Assembly: GCA_937976305.1 (NCBI GenBank)
Contig: CALJSB010000018.1
Coordinates: 52,515 to 116,514, forward strand
Source: an uncultured Acidimicrobiales bacterium
GTDB lineage: Bacteria > Actinomycetota > Acidimicrobiia > Acidimicrobiales > SZUA-35
Length of the DNA: 64,000 bases
Reading direction: 5' to 3'
This document shows, in pieces, positions 8,472-18,493 of the stretch (its first letter is position 1; every line of letters starts with the position of its first letter). The translations under genes and the position numbers were made by a program. The notes under the pieces are model-generated. The model searched no databases. It saw only the letters and a list, made by a program, of their open reading frames with translations, and was not told where the DNA came from.

Positions 8472-9691
8472 GCACGCCAAACGTGAAGAAGCTCCGCAGT
8501 CGACTGCGGATCGTCGACGTTGTGAGCCAGGCCGTCCGCGGCCTGACGAGCCGTAAGTTACGAACTGCGCTCACGGCGCTTGGCATCTCCATCGGTATTG
8601 CCTCACTCATCGCCATCCAGGGCATCACCGAAGCAAATCAGGCCGATGCCAAGGCCGAGATTGACGCTCTTGGTTCCGACTTCTTGTTCATCACACCCGG
8701 GACTGGCATTGGCGAAGAAGCCGAACTCCTCCCGTATGCGCCAGCCATGCTCGACACCCATATCGACGACCTCGAACACGTGGCTGCGATCTATACCGTC
8801 GACGCTCGAGCCCGACGCAACGAGCTTGTTCCAGAAGTTCAAACCGGGGGTGTCACCGTCAGCGCGGTCACCGCAGCCGACCTCGATTTGCTTGAACCAG
8901 TCAATGGGTCAGTGGCCTTTGGACGCTTTCACGACACAACCTCGGTCGAGGTCCCGTCGGTCGTCCTTGGGTCGCTTGCGGCGGAACGCCTGGGCATTCG
9001 TCATCTTGTGGGTCACCCGACGATCAACATCTCAGGAACGAACTTTGCCGTGATCGGCGTGCTCAACGAGTTCGAGATCCTCAATACCGACCTCAACCGA
9101 ACCGCCATCATCGGTCTCGGCGTGGCCGACACCTTGTTCGAAACGCCAGACAACCCAAGCGCCATCTACGCTCAGGTACCGCCGGAGCAACTCGACGACG
9201 TCCGCGACATCATTCCGGCCCAGGCGAACCCAGCGGCTCCGGGCGAAGTTGCCGTGTCACGTCCCACCGAAGCACTCGAGATTCGAGAAGTGATCGACGA
9301 GACGTTTGCGCGAATCCTCCAGGCGCTGGCGCTCATCGTTCTCGCCGTTGGCGGCATCGGCATCGCCAACATCATGGTGATCTCGGTGATTGAACGCCGA
9401 GGTGAAATCGGCTTGCGTCGCTCTTTGGGGGCCACGCGCAAACACATCGCATCGCAGTTCATCATTGAGTCGACGGTGCTGTCGCTCCTCGGCGGACTCC
9501 TCGGCGTCGCCATCGGCGTTTCGATCGTGTTTGGGTATGCGCGCTACAAGGATTTTGAGGCGATCATCCCGTGGTTCTGGCTCTCGGTCGGTCTTGCGGC
9601 AGCCTTCGCCCTCGGCGCTCTTGCTGGCCTGTACCCGGCGTGGCGTGCGAGCCGACTCGACCCTGCCGAGGCGGTCCGCCCCGCCGCCTGA
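8468..9691 (+). CDS. ABC transporter permease (MacB/FtsX type)
   Basis: The 407-residue permease has one N-terminal membrane helix (LTALGISIGIASLIAI), a large extracytoplasmic MacB_PCD-like domain, and a C-terminal FtsX unit of three helices containing IMVISVIERRGEIGLRRSLGAT. Such proteins act mechanically and export macrolides, peptides or lipid-linked compounds. The GTG start overlaps the ATPase stop. It completes the TetR-adaptor-ATPase-permease operon. Repeat copy B follows 25 bp after the stop. Confidence 0.94.
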   Translation: MSTPNVKKLRSRLRIVDVVSQAVRGLTSRKLRTALTALGISIGIASLIAIQGITEANQADAKAEIDALGSDFLFITPGTGIGEEAELLPYAPAMLDTHIDDLEHVAAIYTVDARARRNELVPEVQTGGVTVSAVTAADLDLLEPVNGSVAFGRFHDTTSVEVPSVVLGSLAAERLGIRHLVGHPTINISGTNFAVIGVLNEFEILNTDLNRTAIIGLGVADTLFETPDNPSAIYAQVPPEQLDDVRDIIPAQANPAAPGEVAVSRPTEALEIREVIDETFARILQALALIVLAVGGIGIANIMVISVIERRGEIGLRRSLGATRKHIASQFIIESTVLSLLGGLLGVAIGVSIVFGYARYKDFEAIIPWFWLSVGLAAAFALGALAGLYPAWRASRLDPAEAVRPAA

Positions 9692-9716
9692 GCGCGAACC
9701 CGTCCTCCAAAATTCC

Positions 9717-9764
9717 GAACTGGAGGCCGTCGGGCACGTTTCGGTGCCCTGCGGCCTCCAGAAT
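9717..9764. repeat. 48-bp intergenic palindromic repeat, copy B
   Basis: CTGGAGGCCG pairs imperfectly with CGGCCTCCAG, and inside it GGGCAC-GTTTCG-GTGCCC forms a perfect 6-bp hairpin. The central CGTTTC falls at the same register as in copy A. Confidence 0.87.
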
Positions 9765-9771
9765 CGGGGGT

Positions 9772-10008
9772 TCAGACGGGCACGGGAGCTATGGCGTGGG
9801 CTGGATTCGGGCTTGCTCGGCGCAGTCTGACGAGGGCTCCGGCAACAACCCAGAGCGGATCCGTGGACGGATCATCTCCGTCGACATCGGCGGGAAGTTC
9901 GGCGAGAGCGTGAGAGAACGGCACCTCAGCGAGCAGCTGGATGAGTTCGGCCAGGCGACTGGCTGGTGTTTCGAACTGTGGTGACCTCGGTAGGGCTGTC
10001 GATTTCAT
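9772..10008 (-). CDS. Hypothetical 78-residue protein, doubtful
   Basis: This short frame lies in the 734-bp gap before groEL. It has GAAGG eight bases before the ATG and mostly G/C third codon positions. The middle reads like a helical protein (RLAELIQLLAEVPFSHALAEL), but the end is Pro/Ala-rich and no family is recognised. It could be a real small gene or a decayed fragment. Confidence 0.33.
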   Translation of the reverse strand: MKSTALPRSPQFETPASRLAELIQLLAEVPFSHALAELPADVDGDDPSTDPLWVVAGALVRLRRASPNPAHAIAPVPV

Positions 10009-10240
10009 TGGACGGGCCTTCGGTGTAGCGAGAAGCGGCGGCGTTGCGCTTCAACAGGAGCTACGGCAGGGCCCCAAAAAAACTTGAGAGATTTCTAGGC
10101 CGTTCGAACCAGCCCCAGGGGTCTGTACGACGCATGCGACCCATGAGCGATTTGACCGAATTCGGATCGGTCGGACCATCTCCACGGTCATTCGGATCAT
10201 TCGCCTTACGGCAGGCGGTACCCGTGCCGAAGGTTGTTGT
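10009..10240. other. Intergenic stretch with no recognised gene
   Basis: No convincing reading frame is present. A run of seven A follows GGGCCCC at about 10070. The 9-mer ATTCGGATC occurs near 10160 and again near 10190. A TTGACC at about 10153 could be a -35 box, but the matching -10 is poor. The stretch may hold the promoter of the structured RNA proposed just downstream. Confidence 0.4.
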
Positions 10241-10278
10241 GTCGTGGCTTGGTTTCTCCCCCTTGTCCTTGCCACGAC
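10241..10278 (+). other. Hairpin with C-rich loop upstream of groEL
   Basis: GTCGTGGC (10241-10248) and GCCACGAC (10271-10278) pair perfectly around a 22-base pyrimidine-rich loop containing CTCCCCC. Together with the terminator 22 bases downstream, it suggests a short structured transcript. Confidence 0.5.
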
Positions 10279-10300
10279 ATTTCTCGGCGGGAACCGGGAT

Positions 10301-10335
10301 CGGCCGGCGGTTTCGACCGCCGGCCGACTTCTTTT
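10301..10335 (+). terminator. Rho-independent terminator-like hairpin upstream of groEL
   Basis: CGGCCGGCGG and CCGCCGGCCG form a perfect 10-bp stem with a 6-base loop (TTTCGA). A pyrimidine tract with five consecutive T follows after four bases. It would stop plus-strand transcription before the groEL promoter. Confidence 0.68.
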
Positions 10336-10358
10336 TCTGGGTCGGTCGGCGGAGGTGG

Positions 10359-12066
<1,708 letters not shown>

Positions 12067-12111
12067 CCGTTCTCGGGCCTGCAGAAGCGGGCCCGGAAGG
12101 TGCTATCTGTC

Positions 12112-12900
12112 ATGGTCCGGTCGAAAACGCAGTCGTTGATCACCCGTCGGGTCACCCCCGACGGGTCATCTCGTGCGCCAGACGAACTGCTTGTCGAGGA
12201 GCCCCTCGAGATTCAGCTCGACGGACACCGAGTCACATCCACAATGCGGACCCCCGGGCACGACTTCGAGTTGGCTGTCGGTTTCTGCCACACCGAAGGA
12301 ATTCTCGGTGATCACCCGGTGACGGGAATCCGCTACTGCGGTACTGGCGCGCCGGTCGACAGTGACTTCAACGTCGTCACGGTTGAGACGGCGGGCAAGG
12401 CTGATGAGCCGACCCCACGTCTCGGCTCGACGACGTCGTCCTGCGGCATCTGTGGCGCCGATGCGATCGCCGAGTTGACCGAGCGGCTTCGAGTGCTGCC
12501 TGCGTACGAACCATGGCCATCGGAGTCCCTGCTGTCGCTCCCTGGGCGAGCGCAGGCCGAGCAAGGACTGTTTGACTCCACCGGTTCGTGCCACGCCGCA
12601 GCGGCGTTTGACCGCAACGGCGAGATGCTGGTGCTGCGCGAAGACATCGGCCGCCACAACGCCGTGGACAAGGTGATCGGACGGCTCCGGCTCGACGGGC
12701 ACACCGACTTGCTCGATCTCGCATTGTTCGTTAGCGGTCGAGCCTCGTTCGAAATGGTGCAGAAGGCATGGGCCGGCGGCTTCAGCGCCTTGGTCGCCGT
12801 GTCGGGCGGATCCTCGCTCGCCGTTGCCACCGCCCGCCGGGCCGGCCTCACAATGTTCGGCTTCGCCAGAGACGGCTCCGGCACCCAATACGCGCCATAA
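12112..12900 (+). CDS. fdhD: Formate dehydrogenase accessory sulfurtransferase FdhD
   Basis: FdhD transfers sulfur from the IscS desulfurase to the Mo-bis-MGD cofactor so that formate dehydrogenase becomes active. The 262-residue protein has the catalytic Cys loop SCGICGADA (about residue 107 onward), ALFVSGRASFEMVQKA, and the LREDIGRHNAVDKVIG segment of the family. ATG 12112 is preferred over GTG 12100 because GGAAGG lies 11 bases upstream of the ATG and overlaps the GTG. No formate dehydrogenase gene is in the window. A weak 6-bp hairpin separates it from groEL. Confidence 0.95.
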   Translation: MVRSKTQSLITRRVTPDGSSRAPDELLVEEPLEIQLDGHRVTSTMRTPGHDFELAVGFCHTEGILGDHPVTGIRYCGTGAPVDSDFNVVTVETAGKADEPTPRLGSTTSSCGICGADAIAELTERLRVLPAYEPWPSESLLSLPGRAQAEQGLFDSTGSCHAAAAFDRNGEMLVLREDIGRHNAVDKVIGRLRLDGHTDLLDLALFVSGRASFEMVQKAWAGGFSALVAVSGGSSLAVATARRAGLTMFGFARDGSGTQYAP

Positions 12901-12944
12901 CTGCCCTCCGGGTGGGCCGTTGCGCACGGAGCGCTATCACATTG

Positions 12945-12978
12945 GGTCTGCGGGAACTCTCCGAGTTCCTCGCAGACC
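12945..12978. other. Strong hairpin between fdhD and chdC
   Basis: Fifteen base pairs (GGTCTGCG continuing into GGAACTC, against GAGTTCC and CGCAGACC) are interrupted by one bulged T, with a 3-base loop. No T tract follows on either side. It may end fdhD transcription or protect its 3' end. Confidence 0.6.
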
Positions 12979-13117
12979 GCTACTCGCGATCGAGTCACGC
13001 GCTCGTTCAAGCCGAGCAGCGGCGTACGCCGAAAGCGAGGACTCGGGAGCGAAGCGGACGCCGCAGCGTGGCGTGCGACGCTGATCGGCGGTGGAAGTGG
13101 GGAGCGGTGCGCGCTCG

Positions 13118-13123
13118 TAGACT
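13118..13123 (+). promoter_or_regulatory. -10 box of a leaderless promoter (chdC)
   Basis: TAGACT, followed by exactly 6 bases and then the GTG start at 13130. No Shine-Dalgarno sequence is present. Confidence 0.68.
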
Positions 13124-13129
13124 GGCGCC

Positions 13130-13825
13130 GTGACTGACGTAGCTGATCCTGGAGCCGTTCCGAGCGAGGGGCTCGGTGTTGTCCATCTGTTCTTCCGCAA
13201 CCAGCCGCTCGCTGATCGTGACGCTGTCCTCGCTGCCTTCAAAGAAAGCGAAGCCGCTGGCGATCAGGCGATTGCCATCGCCATGCTCGGACACAAGGCT
13301 GATCTTGCGGTGATGGCGCTTGGCGATGATCTGTGGCGTCTGCGTCGGCTGCAGACCGCACTCTGTCTTGCCGGTCTTGAGCTGGTCGACAGCTACGTGT
13401 CGCTGACCGAGGTGAGTGAGTACGCCGCTGGCGTTCCGGACGAGATGAAGAAGGCCCGGCTTTACCCCGAGCTCCCACCTGAGGGCAAGACCGCATGGTG
13501 CTTCTATCCGATGAGCAAGCGCCGCAACGGTGATGGCAACTGGTTCACCATGCCGTTCGAACAGCGCAAGGAGCTCATGTACGAGCACGGCACGTCGGGT
13601 CGGAAGTTTGCCGGCCGCCTTGTCCAGTTGATCACGGCTTCGACCGGCGTCGATGACTACGAGTGGGGTGTGACGCTGTTTGCTCAGCGACCTGACGACC
13701 TCAAAGAGGTCGTGTACACGATGCGTTTTGATGAAGCGTCTGCGGTGTATGCCGAGTTTGGTGCGTTTTACACCGGCATGGTCGCGTCACCGGCGGAGAC
13801 ACTCGACGCCATCGGTCTGCTCTGA
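13130..13825 (+). CDS. chdC: Coproheme decarboxylase ChdC (HemQ)
   Basis: ChdC performs the last step of the coproporphyrin-dependent heme pathway, decarboxylating Fe-coproporphyrin III to heme b with peroxide. The 231-residue protein has the chlorite-dismutase-like fold signature. Catalytic Tyr is in FYPMSKRR (about residue 126), and the proximal His is in ELMYEHGTSGRKF (about residue 150). The segment DDYEWGVTLFAQRPDDLKEV matches the family. hemE and cgoX of the same pathway lie about 29 kb away in this window. Leaderless GTG start. Confidence 0.95.
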   Translation: MTDVADPGAVPSEGLGVVHLFFRNQPLADRDAVLAAFKESEAAGDQAIAIAMLGHKADLAVMALGDDLWRLRRLQTALCLAGLELVDSYVSLTEVSEYAAGVPDEMKKARLYPELPPEGKTAWCFYPMSKRRNGDGNWFTMPFEQRKELMYEHGTSGRKFAGRLVQLITASTGVDDYEWGVTLFAQRPDDLKEVVYTMRFDEASAVYAEFGAFYTGMVASPAETLDAIGLL

Positions 13826-13907
13826 ATTTCGTCCTGCTTCCGGTGTCCACGGAGGACCTCGGAACAGGTTTGACAGCGTTCCACGGGACGAAACTCGCTC
13901 GATTGCG

Positions 13908-13913
13908 TACTGT
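13908..13913 (+). promoter_or_regulatory. -10 box of a leaderless promoter (S1-repeat gene)
   Basis: TACTGT, then exactly 6 bases, then the GTG start at 13920. Confidence 0.65.
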
Positions 13914-13919
13914 CGTAGC

Positions 13920-15062
13920 GTGAGCGACGTTGGGGACCCCGTCGCTCCGGGAGATTCGCTTGCCGCGGAATCCTCAACGGAGCCAATTGCGATTGGATCA
14001 GTCGCGGCCGCAGAACCCACGCCGATTCCAGCTCCGGGGGCACCGCCAAAGGCATCGAATGCCGACCCAGATTCGGGGCGTATCGTCGGCGGCGCGGTGC
14101 AGAGCGTCGACAACGACGAGGTCGAGCTCACGCTCGATGACGGCCGAACGGCCGTGATTCATCGTCGCAATTTCGATGCCAAGGGTGCCGACCCAGTAGC
14201 CGTCGTCACGATTGGTGATCGGCTCGAGGGTGCGGTGTTGTCACGCGAAGACCCAAAGAACCGTGTCGTCCTTTCGCGAGCATGGGCTCAGAAGAAGCAC
14301 GCCTGGACCGAGATCGAGGCGTTGGCCAACGACAAGGTCGTGGTGCAAGGTGCCGTGACAAGCTCGACGAAGCGAGGTGTCGTTGTTGACGTTCGTGGTC
14401 TTCGAGGTTTCGTGCCGAGCTCGCACCTCGAACTCGACGAGACGCCAAACGTGTCGACATACGTCGGGCAGACGCTCGATCTGCGCGTGCTCGACGTAGA
14501 CGCCTCGAAAGAGCGACTCGTGTTGTCACGGCGAGCCATCCTCATGAAGGAGCGTCGCCGTGCAACCCACGATCTGTTGACGAGCCTGGTCGTAGGGGAG
14601 GAGCGAGCCGGCACGGTCAGTTCGCTTGTCGACTACGGAGCGTTCGTCGATCTCGGCGGCGTCAATGGTCTTGTGCACGTGTCAGAACTGGCGTGGGGTC
14701 GGGTCCATCGCCCCGGTGATGTCTTGTCTGTTGGTGACGAAGTCCGCGTCAAGGTTCTCGATGTCAAAGTGAAGCGAAGGCGTGTGTCGCTGTCGATTCG
14801 TCAGTTGGTACCCGACCCGATCTCGCAGGTCGTTGTCGATGAGATCGTGTCGGGCCCGATTACTCGATTGGCCGACTTCGGAGCGTTCGTCGATGTCGGC
14901 GGCATCGATGGGCTCGTGCATCTGTCCGAGCTGGCGGAGCATCGCGTCTTCACGCCCGAGGAGGTTGTGTCGCCGGGTGAGCAGGTGCGGGTCAAGGTGT
15001 TGAGCGTTGATCGCAAACGTCGCCGGATCGAGCTCTCGATTCGACGTGCCGTTTCTGGTTGA
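13920..15062 (+). CDS. Four-S1-domain RNA-binding protein (ribosomal protein S1-like)
   Basis: From the leaderless GTG at 13920 the protein has 380 residues. A Pro/Ala-rich leader (1-50) precedes four S1 OB-fold repeats at about 54-120, 138-205, 225-297 and 311-378. Repeats three and four are the best conserved (DYGAFVDLGGVNGLVHVSEL and DFGAFVDVGGIDGLVHLSEL). It is shorter than usual actinobacterial RpsA (about 480-500 residues), and neighbours typical of rpsA such as coaE are absent. It may be the housekeeping S1 or a second S1-like translation or RNA-decay factor; the sequence alone does not decide. Confidence 0.85.
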   Translation: MSDVGDPVAPGDSLAAESSTEPIAIGSVAAAEPTPIPAPGAPPKASNADPDSGRIVGGAVQSVDNDEVELTLDDGRTAVIHRRNFDAKGADPVAVVTIGDRLEGAVLSREDPKNRVVLSRAWAQKKHAWTEIEALANDKVVVQGAVTSSTKRGVVVDVRGLRGFVPSSHLELDETPNVSTYVGQTLDLRVLDVDASKERLVLSRRAILMKERRRATHDLLTSLVVGEERAGTVSSLVDYGAFVDLGGVNGLVHVSELAWGRVHRPGDVLSVGDEVRVKVLDVKVKRRRVSLSIRQLVPDPISQVVVDEIVSGPITRLADFGAFVDVGGIDGLVHLSELAEHRVFTPEEVVSPGEQVRVKVLSVDRKRRRIELSIRRAVSG

Positions 15063-15073
15063 GATCGGCGGCT

Positions 15074-15355
15074 TTATTCGTGTGCAGGTGTCCAGAACGG
15101 GAATGTCACGTGGGCCACACCGTCGTGGTCAACGACGCGACCACTCGCCCGGAGTGAGGGCACGACCTGGCCAGCGGCGGCATCTCCGATGACGGCAACG
15201 AGCTCTGGCAGGGGCACGAGAAGTGGCCCTTCGTCTGCATCGCCGGGCCGAAGAATCGCATCGACAAACAACGTCACCGTGCCAGGTGACGAAGCATCCA
15301 AGAGGCGGACGTTGTAGACGACGTGTTCGAACACGGCGCTGGCGAGGATCTTCAT
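15074..15355 (-). CDS. Hypothetical 93-residue protein
   Basis: The protein begins MKILASAVFEHVVYNVRLLD and alternates hydrophobic and charged residues as a compact alpha/beta domain would. It ends 9 bases from the convergent S1-repeat gene. The start at 15355 is chosen because the longer frame upstream becomes Ser/Arg-rich and runs antisense into the next gene. No family is recognised and no signal or membrane segment is seen. Confidence 0.6.
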   Translation of the reverse strand: MKILASAVFEHVVYNVRLLDASSPGTVTLFVDAILRPGDADEGPLLVPLPELVAVIGDAAAGQVVPSLRASGRVVDHDGVAHVTFPFWTPAHE

Positions 15356-15401
15356 GGCGTTTGATCGTGGTGAAGTGGCGAGATGCTGGCAGGCTGGAGC
15401 G

Positions 15402-16214
15402 ATGGCGATGAGTGACGACGAGCTTGCACTGAAAGGACATGCAGACACGCTCGCCCGGTTGCTTTCTGAGGCTATTCCGGGATGGGTTCGCTCAGCGGTC
15501 ACCGAACGAGTCCGCATCGATGACCCGGCCCACATGGCGCTCGTTGAGCGCGCCGGAGAGCAAGCTCGGGCCGAGCTCGAACCAGAGCTCTACGAGCTCC
15601 TCTCGCTCGATATCGATGAGCAGAGCTCGACGCCGCTGACCATCGCCCGCCGGGCAGCCGAGCACGCTGGTGTTGTGCTCGAATCGCTTGGCGTGCCACC
15701 GATCAACCGTGATCAGCACGCCCAACAGCTTCACCCCAATGACCTGTATGACCTCACACCCGGCGGCTTTGTCGACTTCGGTGACGACGTACAGACTGCC
15801 GGGCTCACGTGGGGAGCTGCCAAAGCGCACGTCCACAAACAGCGACGGCGATTGATCGCATCGGAGCAGACTGAAGCGGCCCAGCCCGAAGTGACCCAGG
15901 CGAACGTGGTGGCTGTCGTTCCGAACATGATGGATCAGGGCCGCTTCCGCGACGTCACGTTCGTGACTACGGCAGCCGATGCCGTGCAGGCCAGACCGAC
16001 TCTGCTCTTTGTTGATCTCGACCGAGTTGAGAACTTCGCAGCCTTTGTCTCCGATCAGTTTCCAACAATCGGCTTTGGCGCCCATGTCGACGAGGAACGA
16101 CTGGCAAGCGCCAAGGCGGTCGGATTCGCCGATGCCATGCCGCGGTCGGTGTTCTTCAAGCGGCTCGCGGCCATGGATACCGCCGACGCCAGCTCGCAGG
16201 GAGCCGGCCAATGA
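15402..16214 (+). CDS. Hypothetical protein with receiver-like C-terminal domain, glnD operon
   Basis: The protein has 270 residues from ATG 15402; a second ATG at 15408 is equally possible. The N-terminal two thirds are helical and unrecognised. The C-terminal 75 residues read like a degenerate response-regulator receiver: a hydrophobic strand ending in Asp (TLLFVDLDRVENF), then IGFGAHVDEERLASAKAVGFADAMPRS, resembling the alpha4-beta5 part with position-dependent Ala/Gly. It overlaps glnD by 4 bp, so the two are co-translated, suggesting a role near nitrogen signalling. This is an inference. Confidence 0.72.
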   Translation: MAMSDDELALKGHADTLARLLSEAIPGWVRSAVTERVRIDDPAHMALVERAGEQARAELEPELYELLSLDIDEQSSTPLTIARRAAEHAGVVLESLGVPPINRDQHAQQLHPNDLYDLTPGGFVDFGDDVQTAGLTWGAAKAHVHKQRRRLIASEQTEAAQPEVTQANVVAVVPNMMDQGRFRDVTFVTTAADAVQARPTLLFVDLDRVENFAAFVSDQFPTIGFGAHVDEERLASAKAVGFADAMPRSVFFKRLAAMDTADASSQGAGQ

Positions 16215-18493
16215 GTCGCAAGACTCCGCTGCTCGTTGCACCGGAGTTGCAGGGCCAGGCATATGTCGAAGCTCACGCCGATGCAGCGGCGGCATGGTTT
16301 GCCCAGCTGTTCGCCGAGGCCGTGCCGGACAGCGAAGGGGTTGCCCTGATCGCCACGGGAGGCTTCGGTCGCGGTGAGCTGTGGCCATTCTCGGACCTCG
16401 ACGTCCTCCTTGTGCACGACAAGAAACGGGGCGACATTCCCGAGCTCGCCGAGCGTCTTTGGTACCCGGTGTGGGATCGCGGTCTGAAGCTCGGGCATGG
16501 CGTCTTCACGGTGTCTGAGGTGACCAAACTCGCCGAATCAGAACTCGATCTCGCCACCTCGCTTCTGACGACTCGGCTCATCGGTGGTGACGCCGCGGTT
16601 CGTGAGCAAGTCGAGGCTGGAACCAACAAGCTTTGGTCGAAACGGTCGACACCGTTGCTGGCATCGTTGGCTGACCGCGTCGAGGCTCGCCACCGTTCGG
16701 TCGGCGATGTGGCATTCAAGATCGAGCCCGACCTCAAAGAGGGGCGGGGTGGGCTTCGTGACCTCCATGCGTTGGCCTGGGCCGAACGGGCCCAACCTGG
16801 CTTTGCGTCCGAGGTGTTCGACGATCTCGAGCCTCAACGCGAGATTCTGGTTGCCGCTCGGGTGGCCCTGCACCGCACCCGAGGCCGAGCTGGCGACATG
16901 CTGACCCTCGACGACCAAGACGAGGTTGCCGAGGAACTCGGCGCCACTGGTGGGCAGGAGCTGATGCTGCGGGTGGCGCTTGCTGCTCGTCGTATCGCCT
17001 GGCACAGCGACGAGGCATGGGACCGCTGGCACCGCGATCGCTCTCGTCCTCGGCGTGGTCGCACACCCGTCGAGGTGGGGCCTCACCTCGAGCTCGTTGA
17101 TGGGTTGTTGGAGCTGCGTTCCGGTGTCGAGCCAGACGGTCTCACTCTGTTTCGAGTTGCCGAGGCAGCGGCACGAACCGAAAAGACCATCGGCCGTCAC
17201 ACCCTCGAGAGGCTTCAGGCATCGACCGCCCGCATCGCTGAACCCTGGCCGGCTGAGGCTCGTGAGCTATTCGCCGGTCTCTTCCTGGCCGGTCGGCCCG
17301 CGATCGATGTCGTCGAGGATCTCGACCAGTTCGACCTGATGGTGCGCATGTTGCCTGAATGGGCAGCCGTGCGCTGCCGACCGCAGCGCAACGTCATGCA
17401 CACGTTCACCGTCGACCGTCACCTGTGCGAGGCCGCGTCAAACGCGTCCGAGCTCGTTGAGCGTGTCGCTCGACCCGATCTTCTCGTCGTCGGTGCCCTC
17501 CTCCACGACATCGGCAAGGGCTACCCGGGAGACCACACCGAGGTAGGAATGGAGTTGATCGAGAGCATCGGTCAGCGGATGGGTTACTCCCCGGTCGAAA
17601 CAGCGGTTCTCGTGGATCTCTGCCGTCATCACTTGTTGTTGCCCGACGTTGCCACTCGTCGCGACATCTCTGATCCCGGCACCGTTCACGCGGTGGCGGC
17701 GGCAGTTGACTCCGTCGAGTTTCTCCAACTACTTGCCGCGCTGGCTGAGGCCGACTCGATCGCGACCGGCCCTTCAGCATGGGGCTCGTGGAAGGCCCGT
17801 CTGCTGGACGAGCTTGTCGACCGGTCAGCGATCATGCTCGAGGGTGGCGAGCTCGGTGAGGTCATCGACGAGTTCCCAACAGCCGAGGTTGCCGATCTCA
17901 TGGCAGCGGGATCGGCGGCGATCACTGGGTCCCGCGATCGCCTCACCATCGTGGCCGCCGATGAACCTGGGCTCTTCGCTCGAATTGCTGGGGCTGTCGT
18001 GGTTGCTGGGCTTGATGTGCTCGACGCTGTTGCCTACTCAGATGGATCTGGCATGGCCGCCAACCAATTCGTGGTGACGTCCTCGAGTGCTGGCTCCATC
18101 GACTGGGAGCGTGTTATTGATGTGGTCGGCCGAGCGCTCGACGGCCGGTTGGCCTTGTCCGCTCGAGTTGCTCGCCGGGCTGAAGCTTACGGAAAGCACC
18201 AACGTCGGCTGTCGGCCGAACCGGCCCGTCGGCTCGTCAACATCGACAACAACATCTCTGAGGTGGCGACGGTTGTTGATGTGCACGCCCCCGACACGAT
18301 TGGGTTGCTGTTTCGAATAACGAGGGCGCTCGACGAGCTGTCTCTCGACATTTCGAGTGCGAAGGTACAGACTCTCGGCCCTGAGGCCGTCGACAGCTTC
18401 TACCTGACCGACCGAGATGGAGCGAAGCTTGTTGAAGAGGAGCTCCTTGCTGAGCTCGAACTTGCCCTCCGGGAAGTGATTGACGCGACATGA
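16211..18493 (+). CDS. glnD: [Protein-PII] uridylyltransferase/uridylyl-removing enzyme GlnD
   Basis: GlnD senses glutamine and adds or removes UMP (or AMP in actinobacteria) on the PII protein. The 760-residue protein has the nucleotidyltransferase motif GGFGRGELWPFSDLDVLL (residues 50-67), a GlnD PII-uridylyltransferase middle domain, an HD hydrolase motif LLHDIGKG (about residues 428-435), and two C-terminal ACT domains (about 575-645 and 685-755) for glutamine sensing. No glnK or amt gene lies in the window. It overlaps both neighbours by 4 bp. Confidence 0.97.
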   Translation: MSRKTPLLVAPELQGQAYVEAHADAAAAWFAQLFAEAVPDSEGVALIATGGFGRGELWPFSDLDVLLVHDKKRGDIPELAERLWYPVWDRGLKLGHGVFTVSEVTKLAESELDLATSLLTTRLIGGDAAVREQVEAGTNKLWSKRSTPLLASLADRVEARHRSVGDVAFKIEPDLKEGRGGLRDLHALAWAERAQPGFASEVFDDLEPQREILVAARVALHRTRGRAGDMLTLDDQDEVAEELGATGGQELMLRVALAARRIAWHSDEAWDRWHRDRSRPRRGRTPVEVGPHLELVDGLLELRSGVEPDGLTLFRVAEAAARTEKTIGRHTLERLQASTARIAEPWPAEARELFAGLFLAGRPAIDVVEDLDQFDLMVRMLPEWAAVRCRPQRNVMHTFTVDRHLCEAASNASELVERVARPDLLVVGALLHDIGKGYPGDHTEVGMELIESIGQRMGYSPVETAVLVDLCRHHLLLPDVATRRDISDPGTVHAVAAAVDSVEFLQLLAALAEADSIATGPSAWGSWKARLLDELVDRSAIMLEGGELGEVIDEFPTAEVADLMAAGSAAITGSRDRLTIVAADEPGLFARIAGAVVVAGLDVLDAVAYSDGSGMAANQFVVTSSSAGSIDWERVIDVVGRALDGRLALSARVARRAEAYGKHQRRLSAEPARRLVNIDNNISEVATVVDVHAPDTIGLLFRITRALDELSLDISSAKVQTLGPEAVDSFYLTDRDGAKLVEEELLAELELALREVIDAT

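Noticed and set aside
10241..10278. Assignment of the C-rich hairpin to the actinobacterial 6C RNA class
   Set aside because: Only five consecutive C occur and only one of the two hairpins has a C-rich loop, so the class definition is not met.
13869..13874. TTGACA as -35 box for the S1-repeat gene
   Set aside because: It is 33 bases from the -10 box TACTGT, too far for a normal sigma-70 promoter.
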